From Cycas panzhihuaensis (lineage: Eukaryota; Cycadophyta), in NCBI GenBank assembly GCA_023213395.1, contig CM041465.1, positions 36,029,741 through 36,093,740 of the forward strand: a stretch of DNA of 64,000 nt, read 5' to 3'. Position numbers and translations under genes: made by a program. The notes under the pieces are model-generated. The model was not told where the DNA came from. It did no database searches and saw only the letters and a list, made by a program, of their open reading frames with translations. Positions within the stretch are counted from its first letter, which is position 1; every line of letters begins with the position of its first letter. Of the stretch, positions 10,850 to 23,479 are shown one piece after another.

Positions 10850-13800
10850 CTAGCTAACTCGAAGACTCTCTGACTCAACTAGTCTCATAATCTCCTTAAG
10901 TAAATCCTTCAACCATACAAAAGATCTCTTATTTCTGACACTCCAGTTTGCTAGGAGATCAATCACTTTATTACCTTCTCTAAAGGTGTGATGAAGCTGC
11001 ACTTCTGTGAAATCCTAAAGAACATCCTGAGCATCCTCAATCATCGATTGAAATCTCTAGTCAGAAACTATAGTGTCTCTAAGCTGGTTTGTTATATTCT
11101 GGGAATCCCCCTCTATAATCACTTTGGATAATCCCCCATCCAGGGCCATATTCACAGCTTTTAGCATGGCTGTTGTCTCAACGAAGTGGTTCGTTTGTTG
11201 ACCATAATAATCTGCGAATGCCCAATTGAAACTACCGTTAATATCCTTGTAGATGCCACCACCACTCGCTTCCCCAGGGCTACCTTTTGAGGCAGCATCA
11301 AAGTTTATTTTGAGCCAGTGGTCCTCTGGGGGTCTCCAATGACAAGTTCTAGGAATCCTATCCCTAGTATTCTGCTTTATACCCCACTTACGCAGAATAT
11401 TTCCTTGAGAAGGTAACATATGCTTCTCTTCAGAGATTTTGATATTTTCCTTTATCTTAGTGTATATGAGATTGAATATAGACTTTGGATCCATCTGTTT
11501 ATCCCAGAAGATTCTCCTATTTCTTTGCTTCCATATATTCTAAGATAGCATTGGGAACGAATTTTTCCAAACACTACCTAGGACTTTACTCTTAAAAGGG
11601 CTCTGCCAACCTTGCCATTGATCTATGATGTTCTTAGAGTAAACCCACTCCACCTCAAATATCTCCATCAAGATTCTCTAAACCTCACCAACGTAAGAAC
11701 ACTAAAGAAAGATATAATCTATAGATTCTTCCTTGGTTCAGCACATGATACACCTGTTATTAGATGGAAACCCCTCCTCATGAGGTTGCCCACAGTTAAG
11801 ATTCTGTTTCTAAGATAGGTCCACCAAAAGACTATAATTTTAGGGATAAGGTTAAGTTTCCAAACACCATTCAAGAGATCATTCCTCTAAGCCCCTCTCT
11901 TGATACATAGGTGAAGATAATCTTACTTCACTGAATATTCCCCATTTTACGAAGAGGACTAGACTACTGAGTCAGCTCTATTCGATTTGGGAATATAACA
12001 TTTACTAAGGGTCCTTATAGTTTGGAGATACTTTCCCTAGGCAAAGACCCATCCTGGAGATCCTCAAAATTCCTCCATTTCTTATTTCTTCCCCCCCTAA
12101 TCAAGTAATCCTTTACAAAGACACCATAGAGGTTCTCGCAATGAGCTTGGAGGGGAGCTAAATCAGGGTAATCTTTAAGACTTATTTTGCTACACCAAAC
12201 ATCCTCCCAGAATTTTATAGAATTCCCATTTCCTAAATTCCACTTCAATCCATATTTCACCAATACCCTGGTGCTGAAGATGCTCCTACATATAGTAGAG
12301 CCTAATGAGGGGACAAAGTTGTCAAGGAGAGAGCTGCCTTGCAAGTACTTTTGAGAATTCTTCCCCACAAGCCTCCGCAGCCTTTGACTAATCTCCACCC
12401 AAGCTTAGCCACAAGGGCTAAGTTAAATATGTGCATTCTTCTCAAGTTTAGGCCCCCATCCCATTTTAGATTGCAGACCTTATCCCAATTTACCAAGTGA
12501 ATTCTTTCCCTCTCTTCAACCCAAGACCAAAGGAATATTTTTTGAATGGATTCTAGAACAGCGGAGACCCCAGTCAGAATTTTGAAAATAGACATCCAGT
12601 AAACTGGGATGCTTGAAGTGTAGAGGCTACCAACTGGAGCTTACTAGCATGGTTAAGAAGGGCACCTTTCCAACTATCAAACTTCCTTTGAAGTCGACCA
12701 ATAAGAGGGTTACACTGGTCCTTAGACATCTTGCCCACGAATAGGGGCATACTGAGATATATAGTGGGCAATTTCCTAATACCCATTTCCAGGATATCAC
12801 TGATCCTTCTTTACATGGGCCCAAGGGTATTTATAAAGTAGACACTACTTTTGCTCAAATTAACCTTTTGATTCGTGCCCTGCTAATATCTCCTCAATTC
12901 ATCCTTTATCCCAATAGCCTCTTTTATCACAGCTTTCCCCAGAAATATGTTATCATCAACAAATTGATGATGAGCAATATTGTCTACCCCAGAGGTTGGG
13001 CATAGACCTTTGACAAGACCTTGACTTTTGACGGCCTCCATGGTCCTGCCCAGCAGCTTAGCTAAGGTAATAAAGAGGTAGAGGGATAAGGGCCCCCCCT
13101 ACCTCAAGCCCTTGTAGCCCGAAAAGAATCTGGATGAGGAACCATTAACAATAACTGAGTATTGGGGATTTGAGATGCATAGTTTCATCCATGTCCTCCA
13201 CTTCTCCCCAAACCCAAAAGTGTCCAAACACTCTAGTAGGCAATTCCAGGAGACTCTATTAAAATCCTTCGAAAGGTCAATGTTTATGAGCATAGCAGGT
13301 TCCTTCCTCTCCTTAGCTAAGTGTAAGGTTTTGTGAACCACAATAATGTTATCAATAATCTATCTACCTCGCATGAAGCCATCCTGGTTTTGGGATATTA
13401 TATTAGGGATGATATGTTTAAATCTATTTGTGAGCACTTTGTCTAGGATCTTATACTTTATATTGTAGAGCCTGATAGGATGAAAGTCCTCAATTCTTTT
13501 GGCCCCTTCCACTTTTAGGATAAGGACCAGAAAGGTAGCTTGCCACTCTTGAAGGATCTTTTGATTTAAGTGGAACTTGTGTAAAGCTTCCATAAGATCT
13601 TCCTTTATTATATCCCAGAATCCCTGAAAGAAACTAGGAGGAAAGCCATCGGTTCTAGGGGATTTATCCCTCTTCATACCAAACACCACCTTCTTGACCT
13701 CTTCCTGGGTAAAGGGAGTGGCCAGGGAAGTGTTTTAGGCTTCATTGACTAAGCAAGAAATGGATCTCAAAGGACCTCCCGGGCCTCCCTATCCTCGCCC

Positions 13801-15058
13801 AGTGGCTTAGAAAAAAGATCCTTGAAATAATCACATGCGGGTCTTTTATATCTTATGTACCATTTACAGTTGAACCATCCTCCCTTTGGAGACCTTTAAT
13901 TCTATTACTAGCTTTGTGCTTAATAGTAGTCATGTGAAAAAATCTAGTATTCTTGTCCCCTTCAGTAAGCCAGATGGCTCTAGATTTTTGCTTCCAATGG
14001 ATTTCTTCTTTAATTAGTAGCTCATCCAAGTTCCCCACTAATTCCCTTTCAGCATTATCCAGAGTTAGAGATCTACCCTTAACCTGGATCTTGTTCTCAA
14101 ATTCGTTTAGGTCTTTAATAGTTTGGTCCTTTAGGACATTGATATTTTGAAAAATTTCTTTGTTTTAGACTTTCACTTGCCTTTTGACCCAATCTAATTT
14201 TTTTGAGAATCTGAACATGGCATGCCCCTGGACTGGGACCTTCCACCAATCCTCCACCTTATGCCTAAGGTTTGGATGTCTAATCCACATTATTTCAAAT
14301 CTGAAAGGAGATCCTTTATGTTTTTCCGTATCAGAGAACAGAAGCTGCAGAGGAGAATGATCAGATCTAGTTTTAGTGAGGGCCTCAAGGGTGAAATCCT
14401 TGAAGCATCTATCCCAATCATAATTGATCATGATTCTGTCGAGTTTAATCTGAATGAGCTGGCTGCCCAGTCTTTTGTTTGACCAAGTAAAGGGAGCCCT
14501 TCTCAGCTTGACATCCATAAGACCCCCCCTCTGCATGAAACAACCAATGTCGTGCATGCTGGTTGTCCAACTAGCTTGGTCCCCTTTCTTTTCCCCTGAT
14601 CAAAGAGCCATATTAAAATCCCCAACGATTAGCTGGGGAGCACCACAATCACTGTGAACCTCTAAAATCCTATCCCAGAGCCTCTTTCTGTCCTCTTGAT
14701 TATTTGGGGTATAAACATTTATGGCTAGCCATTTTAAGTTTTTCTTTCTGTTGGTCAGCCAAATCGATAAGAAGGATTCCTCCTCTACGAAGGTGTCCCC
14801 CAACCATTCATCAGGGTTCCACATCACCATGAGACCACCCGTGCCTTGGATGTTGCCAATAGCTTTGCCTTCCACTTTTTTCCAAATTTTAATTATAGTA
14901 TTTTGACTATTATTTGAATTCAATTTTGTTTCCTGTAGGAAAATGAGATCTGGGAGTTCCCTTATTCTCAAGTCCCTTAGAATCCTTTGTTTAGAGGGAG
15001 TATTTAAGCCCCTAACATTCCACGAGATTAATTTCATCTCTTCTTTCTTTGCTTCCAT
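10850..15058 (-). pseudogene. LINE-1 ORF2: endonuclease-reverse transcriptase-RNase H
   Basis: ORF2 would nick target DNA and reverse-transcribe the LINE RNA. It opens at the ATG at 15058, 24 bases upstream of the ORF1 stop. The apurinic endonuclease (15058-14200) shows I-S-W-N-V-R-G-L-N, L-Q-E-T-K, G-D-F-N and R-S-D-H-S-P. The RT (about 13690-12900) shows D-L-S-K-D-F-N-R-V-S-W and F-V-D-D. A region typical of plant L1 (N-W-D-K-V-C, G-G-L-N-L-R, about 12800-12000) precedes a weak zinc-binding segment (about 11800-11650). RNase H (11340-10930) shows I-N-F-D-A-A-S-K-G and I-E-G-D-S. Frame changes near 13.7-14.0 kb, 12.6-12.8 kb, 12.4 kb and 12.0 kb, plus stops, make it non-functional. Confidence 0.85.
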
Positions 15059-16334
15059 ATCTCCGATGCCTCCCCATCAGGTAGGTCTGGTCCAACAGAT
15101 CTGGTTCTAACTCTCGGGCCCTCCAGGAAGCCTTCATTGAGGGTTTTTTGATTACCTTGGTCCACCTGTGTAGCAACTTCTCTTTCCCTTACTAATTTCA
15201 TGGGGGGCCTACCAACACATTTTTCAGATTTGACATCCAGGATCTTTCTTTGGACCTTTTCTTTATGGAATGTTTGGGGGGGGATTGGTTCATCGTTGCC
15301 CAAGGAAGATTTCCCATAAGGCCATCTACTTCAAGAGTGGTCGGCGGGACGAAATCCAAGGCTTCTTGGTCACCCATATCAGGGAGGGTATCTTCCATAT
15401 TAGGATCAAGCCCAAGATTTATGTCTTTATGCTCTTCTAAGGGGACTTCAACCTCCTTCACAGGAGGCTCCTCCCCTTGCATCTTAGTATGCTTATCTTG
15501 TCCACCCTTTGGTGACTCTAGCGCCTGAGGCTCTTCCACCTTTTGGGAATTCTCTTTTGGCTCCAAGTTTTCTGTTTCATTTTCTTCCTCTATGTGCCTC
15601 TCACTTGGGCATTTCTGAGGTAAATGACACAGCCTCCTGCATAGGGAACATTTAAAATTCTCCATCTCATAAACCAGTGGTTAGGCCCAACTCTGATCCT
15701 CCATGTCCATCCATATTTCTTCTAAGAGGGGCTTATCGATCTTGGTCAAAGTACATAATCTGGCATTGATTAGCCTGCTTTTATTTTTAGTGGGTGAATC
15801 CACCGCTAACAAGGGGCCCACAACTTTCACCAACCCCCTCAGGACCTCTATGTTCTAGTGGTGTAGCGAAAGACCTGGTAATTGGATCCAGATAGGGGCC
15901 TGCTTCACCATTGGAGTTGACAGATCAAAGTCTCTATGCCATTTTTCTAGTATTAAAGCTTTCCTCCCAAACATCCAAAGGGCCCTTAGGAGGATATTTG
16001 TCATATCTTCTTGGGAAGCAAATTTAAAAAGGACACATCCTTTCGGCATCGTTATAACTTCCACGTTTCTAACCATCCTCCATTTGCTCCTAATTTAGCT
16101 TCTTATGGATTCCAACCCTGGTCTTGGACCAGAAAATCTACCAATGAAGATGTTGTCCTAAAGCTTCTCAGTTCTTTCAATTAGCTTCTTGGAGATTTTT
16201 AGTCTAACCTTGTTATCTTGAATAACGGGTGTTAGATCGTATTCTTCCACATCTCTAGATCTTAAAATTTCTAGATAGGATTTACCCTGAGGAGGGATAT
16301 GAGATTGGTTCTGTGTACTTTATTCTTTCTCCAT
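15034..16334 (-). pseudogene. LINE-1 ORF1: DUF4283/CCHC nucleic-acid-binding protein
   Basis: ORF1 proteins of plant L1 elements bind element RNA. The ATG is set at 16334 by comparison with LINE-2 (28976). A stop occurs four codons later, with more before 16076. The DUF4283 domain at 16076-15855 has G-C-V-L-F-K-F, A-L-W-M-F-G-R-K-A-L, W-H-R-D-F-D and I-W-I-Q-L-P-G-L. The knuckle at about 15655-15600 is C-S-L-C-R-R-L-C-H-L-P-Q-K-C (CX2CX4HX4C). A long acidic, Pro/Glu-rich linker follows. The frame changes near a run of eight G at about 15276-15283, after which the C-terminal part (V-G-R-P-P, V-D-Q-G-N-Q) matches LINE-2 and ends at 15034. Confidence 0.8.
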
Positions 16335-17225
16335 TTTAGGTAGAAAATAGAATAAGACTAGCTGCCAAAGCACATTTTTAAAAGTCTAAAAGCGCACAAC
16401 AGATGATTGATAATTGCAGAAATACTAAGTGTAATAGGGGCTATGAAACCTTCCTTCCCATTATCCTTGCTAAAGGATTAGTTATTGCAATGTCAAGTGG
16501 AGGACACACCTGGGTCCCTATCCGAGGGGTTTTGGAACTACAAAGTCTGGACGAGAGTAGTGCCAACCCTTCTCCATGCCTAGCCTGATAAATGACTGTC
16601 TTACCGATCCATCTTAGGCCATACTTTCTCTACAGAGTCACCCAGTTCAATGATGCCTCCAGACTGTTCCAACCTGGATCGAGGATGTCATACCCATCCC
16701 AAACGTCTTTACGCCTAGCTGTTTTTGGGTGCCATAGCACGTGTCTCTAACTGAAACTCTCTGGGATTTGATCCAGAGCTGAAGTAGGTCGCTGCCACCA
16801 TGGTGATGGAGAAAACCCTAATCCTAGATTATTTTAGAGTTATCCAATAAAGTCTCTAACCACTCTACCCTACCACCTCAAGTTCTCCTTGTTGCCTTGC
16901 TTTCCTTTGGACTCACTAGGATGATTCTTATCCCCCTTAATTGATTGAAGGGCATATGTTTTGAGGAACTTGCGAACTCATCAACTGCTCCCAAGAAGAT
17001 GCCCTGCTTGGTCTCCTGGTCTGGTCCTCCTTGGACATTGCACAGTCACCTACTCAGTTGGAGAATCTCGTCCCACACCCTAACGTAGGCAAACTTCAAC
17101 TTGGCTCTAAGGAGGAGAGCCAGATCCTATAGCTCTCTACCATCGCAACCTTGGCCAGCCCTAGCCTATTGCATAATAGTTGTCTCAACGAACCCTAAGC
17201 ATGCAGTCGCCACCGATAGTATCAA
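16335..17225 (-). other. LINE-1 5' region
   Basis: This GC-richer, non-coding segment lies upstream of ORF1 in the LINE orientation. It holds no long frame with recognisable domains. In plant L1 elements the 5' region carries the internal promoter; no specific element could be identified. Confidence 0.5.
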
Positions 17226-17276
17226 CACTTCATAAAAAAATTATGTTTTTGTGCTTCATTTTATTTCTTTCATAAC

Positions 17277-17292
17277 ATAGCTCTAATAACAT
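17277..17292 (-). other. Primer-binding site of element A
   Basis: The minus strand reads TGTTATTAGAGCTATG, resembling the Met-tRNA PBS TGGTATCAGAGC. It lies directly next to the right LTR. Confidence 0.55.
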
Positions 17293-17502
17293 ATTAGAAA
17301 TTTTAATTCTTTAATATTATCTTGTTAGAATTAATTCATCATGCATAGCAGAAGCATATGAATCATATATAATGAATTAAATATATAAAGTAATATCATG
17401 AATGTAAAGTAATAACAAATCAATAAGCATGTCATGTCTATCAATGCTTTTGTGTGTATGATCAAAATATTACATATGTAAGAATAATAATATATTCCAA
17501 TA
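17293..17502 (-). repeat. Element A 5' LTR (right copy)
   Basis: Partner of 8243-8463. It ends TTCCAATA, after which chromovirus sequence resumes. It is about 10-15 bp shorter than the left copy because of an internal gap near 17465. Confidence 0.65.
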
Positions 17503-18150
17503 TTAAAAAGTATTGAGCACTATATAATTCATCAAGTAGTTCATCAATTTATGGAATGGGAAATTTATTTTTAATAGTAACCTTATTGAGTATATGATAG
17601 TTAATACATATTCAAAATGAGCCTTGTTTTTTTCTTACCATGACTATAGGTGTAGTGGATGGACTTTTACTCAATGTAACTACCCTAAATTCTAATAATT
17701 AATGAACTTTATGCTCAACTTTATTTTTGTGTTTATAAGTGTATTGATATGGTTTGATTATAGTAGGTGTTTAGCCTTTTTTAAACTTAATTATATGTTC
17801 CATACCATGACTAGGGGGTAAGGTGGTTGGTAGTTCTTCGAATCTTATCTTGTGTTTATTAATCAAGTTCTACATTTGATTATCCATGAATTCTTGCTTA
17901 TTATTTTCCTTGTTTATAAAAAATAATCATATCACACATATGAGATACACTTTACAAAGTGATATATTCATTTGAAATGACATTAGCGTTAAGTATCAAG
18001 AATTGTCATTCCTTATAGCATAATGGTTTTATCACCTTCTTTGGATCTCATGAACATTTCCTATAAATTTTATTTCATAGGTACCTAGGGTTCTCAGCCA
18101 TTAACTCCCTAATGCTATATTAACTTCTCTATTTTAATAACAAAAAATAA
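17503..18150 (-). pseudogene. Chromovirus G: N-terminal reverse transcriptase, decayed
   Basis: The minus strand reads D-E-L-L-D-E-L-Y-S-A-Q-Y-F near 17515-17555, the conserved RT segment before the L-R-S-G-Y motif. It repeats the first codons of the block that ends at 8242. Upstream RT sequence continues to the right through many stops. Confidence 0.55.
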
Positions 18151-18420
18151 GTTCTTAAGGTATAATCACTCAAGGAGATTTTAATTTTTCTTAAGGATTT
18201 CTTCCCCTCATATTTATTTATGTCCATTAACTTGAACTTAGAATGTATGTATTTTTATAACTTATAATTCTTATTTTTTTTGTAGTAGTAATTGATGAAA
18301 TTATTGGTACTTCTCGAATCAATTAAGATGATTAAACTATTCCTTTTAATAAATCCTTTAATTTTTGGAGTTTTAGGTCTAGTGATTATTAATGTTATTG
18401 ATAAGGACATTATTTGATCT
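18150..18420 (-). pseudogene. Chromovirus G: aspartic protease, decayed
   Basis: The minus strand near 18295-18335 reads L-I-D-S-R-S-T-N-N-F-I. This matches the retropepsin active-site motif D-S-G-(S/A)-T-x-N-F, with the Gly changed to Arg. The position, between RT and the gag knuckle, is right for a Ty3 protease. Confidence 0.6.
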
Positions 18421-18499
18421 TCCTCAAATTTTTAATCATTAGTTGTATATTCTTCTTCTTTCATTGTCATGGTTATTTTATCTATTATTTATTCATCTA

Positions 18500-19510
18500 T
18501 GATAACTAATTAGTATAATTTTTATTATGGGCATCTATGTCCTTTTATCCTCTTTTCATTACACCAATAATAAATTCCTTTCCATTGATGCTCTTCTATT
18601 TCTTCTTTTGACAATTGGTGATGTTTGTATGGATTATTTTATGAATTATTATTTCCTTTTCTAATTGTATTGGGGTATATATTAGTTTTTTCATTGATTA
18701 TTTCTTTAGTTATAGTAACATTTGGTCTAAAGGGTCTGCTATTCCTTAACATTGGTTGATAATAATAAGATCTTCATTTTGACTCAAAAGCCCTAATGAA
18801 GCAAATAGTCTTGTTGAGAACTTGAGGTTTCAATGCTTTGATATCAATTTTAATATCGTGTTGTAGGCTTGATTTGAATAACTTAACCTTTCGAGGTAAT
18901 GATAAATCAGTCACTTTATAGACCAAACTAGTAAACCTTAGATAATACTCATTTACTATTCCTTTTTATTATAATTTGCTTAGTTGAGTAAAGTAGGCAT
19001 TATCTCAAACATCCTTAATGTGTTCTTTGATTATTGCTAAAAATTATTCCAAGGATTATTTATGATCTTTGTCTTGTTGCTTATGTACTCACATCAACCA
19101 TCAATCATATGCTCTTATGGACATATATATAATAACATATAGTATTTTTTTCCTTATCATCCTTAATGGATTGTAATAAAAAAATATATTTCTCAATTTT
19201 ATAATCATTTATTAATAGTTCCTTTTGATCCATCAAACTATGATATCTTGATTTTCTTTCCTCTTATTGAAGTTGTAGGTTTATTATATTTCTAAAGTTG
19301 TGCAGTGATATAATCAACCTTCCTCTTATCTTTTTTGAGTGATGTATATAAATAATTCCATTCCTCAATGTATTTTATAATTGCTTCTATGTTATCATTA
19401 TTTACTGACTTTATGCTTAATAGAAAATAATTGTTTATATTTTTATTATTTGTATGACTCTTATTCCTCATAATTAGTGCTTTTAGGGTCATTTTTATTT
19501 CTTCCATTCT
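18500..19510 (-). pseudogene. Chromovirus G: gag with zinc knuckle, decayed
   Basis: A gag-type knuckle is readable on the minus strand near 18540-18585 as Y-Y-W-C-N-E-K-R-I-K-G-H-R-C, with the G-H-R-C end diagnostic of chromovirus gag; the first Cys is a Tyr here. Further right, fragments continue to about 19507, where a 71-codon frame (19292-19507) opens with M-E-E-I-K. That frame is Lys/Asn-rich and may be the gag N-terminus. Confidence 0.5.
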
Positions 19511-19814
19511 AGAGTTGATACCTAATATTTTCTTCTTTATTTTTGCCAGCTCTCCTTATAACTTTTCTATATCAATTTCTCCGAGAATGGTATATATATG
19601 ATTCTATTGACTTTCTTCCATAATTAATGAATTGAAATTATTTAAGTTGTTTATTTATTGCCTTTATTACTAGTTATAATAGATCATGAACTCAGTTCAA
19701 AGATAGCTAACCACTTATATAATTACTGGTTGAGATGATATTAGTTAAATGACTATTATTATATTATGATGTCAAAAGATATGGTTTTGAATATATGATA
19801 GTTTATCAATCATA

Positions 19815-19835
19815 TATAATTCTATTCAATACCAA
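19815..19835 (-). other. Possible primer-binding site of chromovirus G
   Basis: The minus strand reads TTGGTATTGAATAG near 19828, compatible with a degenerate Met-type PBS. It lies where the 5' LTR of a minus-strand chromovirus should begin. The LTR would then contain the start of the TA microsatellite. No matching left LTR was found. Confidence 0.3.
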
Positions 19836-19981
19836 ATTTTGATGTCTTGATAATCCATTGATTAACACTAAGATGTTGTAATATATCATCACTTGGATAC
19901 AAAAATATGATGATTCTAATAGGCTATAATATGAAGAAGGATGTGGTTGACGTATACAATTCACTAACCTTAGGATTGAGA

Positions 19982-22664
<2,683 letters not shown>

Positions 22665-23249
22665 ATATAATTAGGCACTAGAAGCAACCAATTGTGTTAT
22701 TCAAGAGTGGTGTGTTTGAGTCAAAAAAATTATATATTTATAAAATATATACACTTACTACAACAATAATGACTAGAAATTTAATTTGTTGTAATTACAA
22801 TAAATCCATAAATAAATATCCACATCAAATAATTGCAAGGAAAAATCAATTCTACATTAAGGATATAGTGATGACAAATAAGATTAAGTAGTTATGATAA
22901 TAACTATGGGTAAACAATGATGTTAGAGCATAAGGAAAGAAGTTTAGGGGCTACAATAATAATGGGAGGTGGGTAATGATGTCTAAACCTTGGCAAAAGA
23001 CATACACAATACAATAGATGATAAGAGAACATACAATAAACTATTAGTAAAAGAGCTCATAGGTAGAGAATAAGAAAATGATATGCAACCAAATATATGG
23101 AGGATAAATATTCATAAAAAAGGATTAAGATGATAAGAATGCAATAAAAAGCCACAATAATGGATGGAGAAAATGATATATAGAGGGTTAGTTTTGTAGA
23201 AAAAATTAGAGATCATAATTTGATATCACTTATAATGAGAATCATAATA
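22665..23249. other. AT-rich sequence, no genes
   Basis: A 65-codon frame at 22694-22891 resembles nothing I know. I see no other structure before the Copia E LTR. Confidence 0.4.
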
Positions 23250-23322
23250 TAATACTAGTTTTAATATCACTTAAGGTGACCTAGGTTAGTCATTCTTATA
23301 CATAGGAGATGAATATGGATAA
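23250..23322 (+). repeat. Copia element E, 5' LTR left portion
   Basis: It matches the start of the uninterrupted relative at 5590-5660, then stops in ATGAATATGGATAA (23309-23322), where LINE-2's oligo(T) begins. The same 14 bases recur at 41566-41579 and the LTR continues from there. The true LTR start may lie somewhat further left. Confidence 0.7.
23309..23322. repeat. LINE-2 target-site duplication, left copy
   Basis: ATGAATATGGATAA, identical to 41566-41579. The length is typical for L1 integration. The single-copy version at 5645 onward has one base difference. Confidence 0.9.
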
Positions 23323-23479
23323 GTTTTTTTTTTTTTGATTAGGTAAAAGAAAGAATCTTAAGTTTTTATGTAGGATCCCAAAACCTTTTACATTAGGTTC
23401 TTATCATCTTGAATAGCAATATGGCCATGACAAGCCCATGGCCTAGCTAGACCATCCCAAAAAATATAAAATCCCTGCC

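Larger units (their letters stand above)
10781..17225 (-). mobile_element. LINE-1: L1-type non-LTR retrotransposon
   Basis: This is a near-full-length plant L1 clade element of about 6.4 kb on the minus strand. In transcript order it has a 5' region (about 17225-16335), ORF1 (DUF4283 plus CCHC knuckle), and ORF2 (endonuclease, reverse transcriptase, zinc-binding region, RNase H). The 5' end is placed where GC-rich sequence changes to AT-rich sequence near 17225. No poly(A) is visible at the 3' end near 10781 (it would appear as poly(T) on the plus strand) and no clear target duplication, so one or both ends were altered after insertion. Both ORFs carry frameshifts. Confidence 0.85.
8243..17502 (-). 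mobile_element. Copia-type LTR element A carrying nested insertions
   Basis: Related terminal repeats at 8243-8463 and 17293-17502 flank 8.8 kb that includes element B and LINE-1. A Met-type PBS lies at 17277-17292 (minus TGTTATTAGAGCTATG), and a short polypurine tract lies beside the left LTR (minus AAGAGGGGC). The element split the reverse transcriptase of chromovirus G. No gag or pol belonging clearly to A is recognisable. The chromovirus sequence at the two flanks overlaps by about 40-45 bp, far longer than a normal 5-bp duplication. Confidence 0.65.

Noticed and set aside
14222-14657. Plus-strand frames opposite LINE-1 ORF2
   Set aside because: They are shadows of the endonuclease region, which is clearly coded on the minus strand.
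22694-22891. A 65-codon frame
   Set aside because: Low-complexity AT-rich sequence with no conserved motif or regulatory context.
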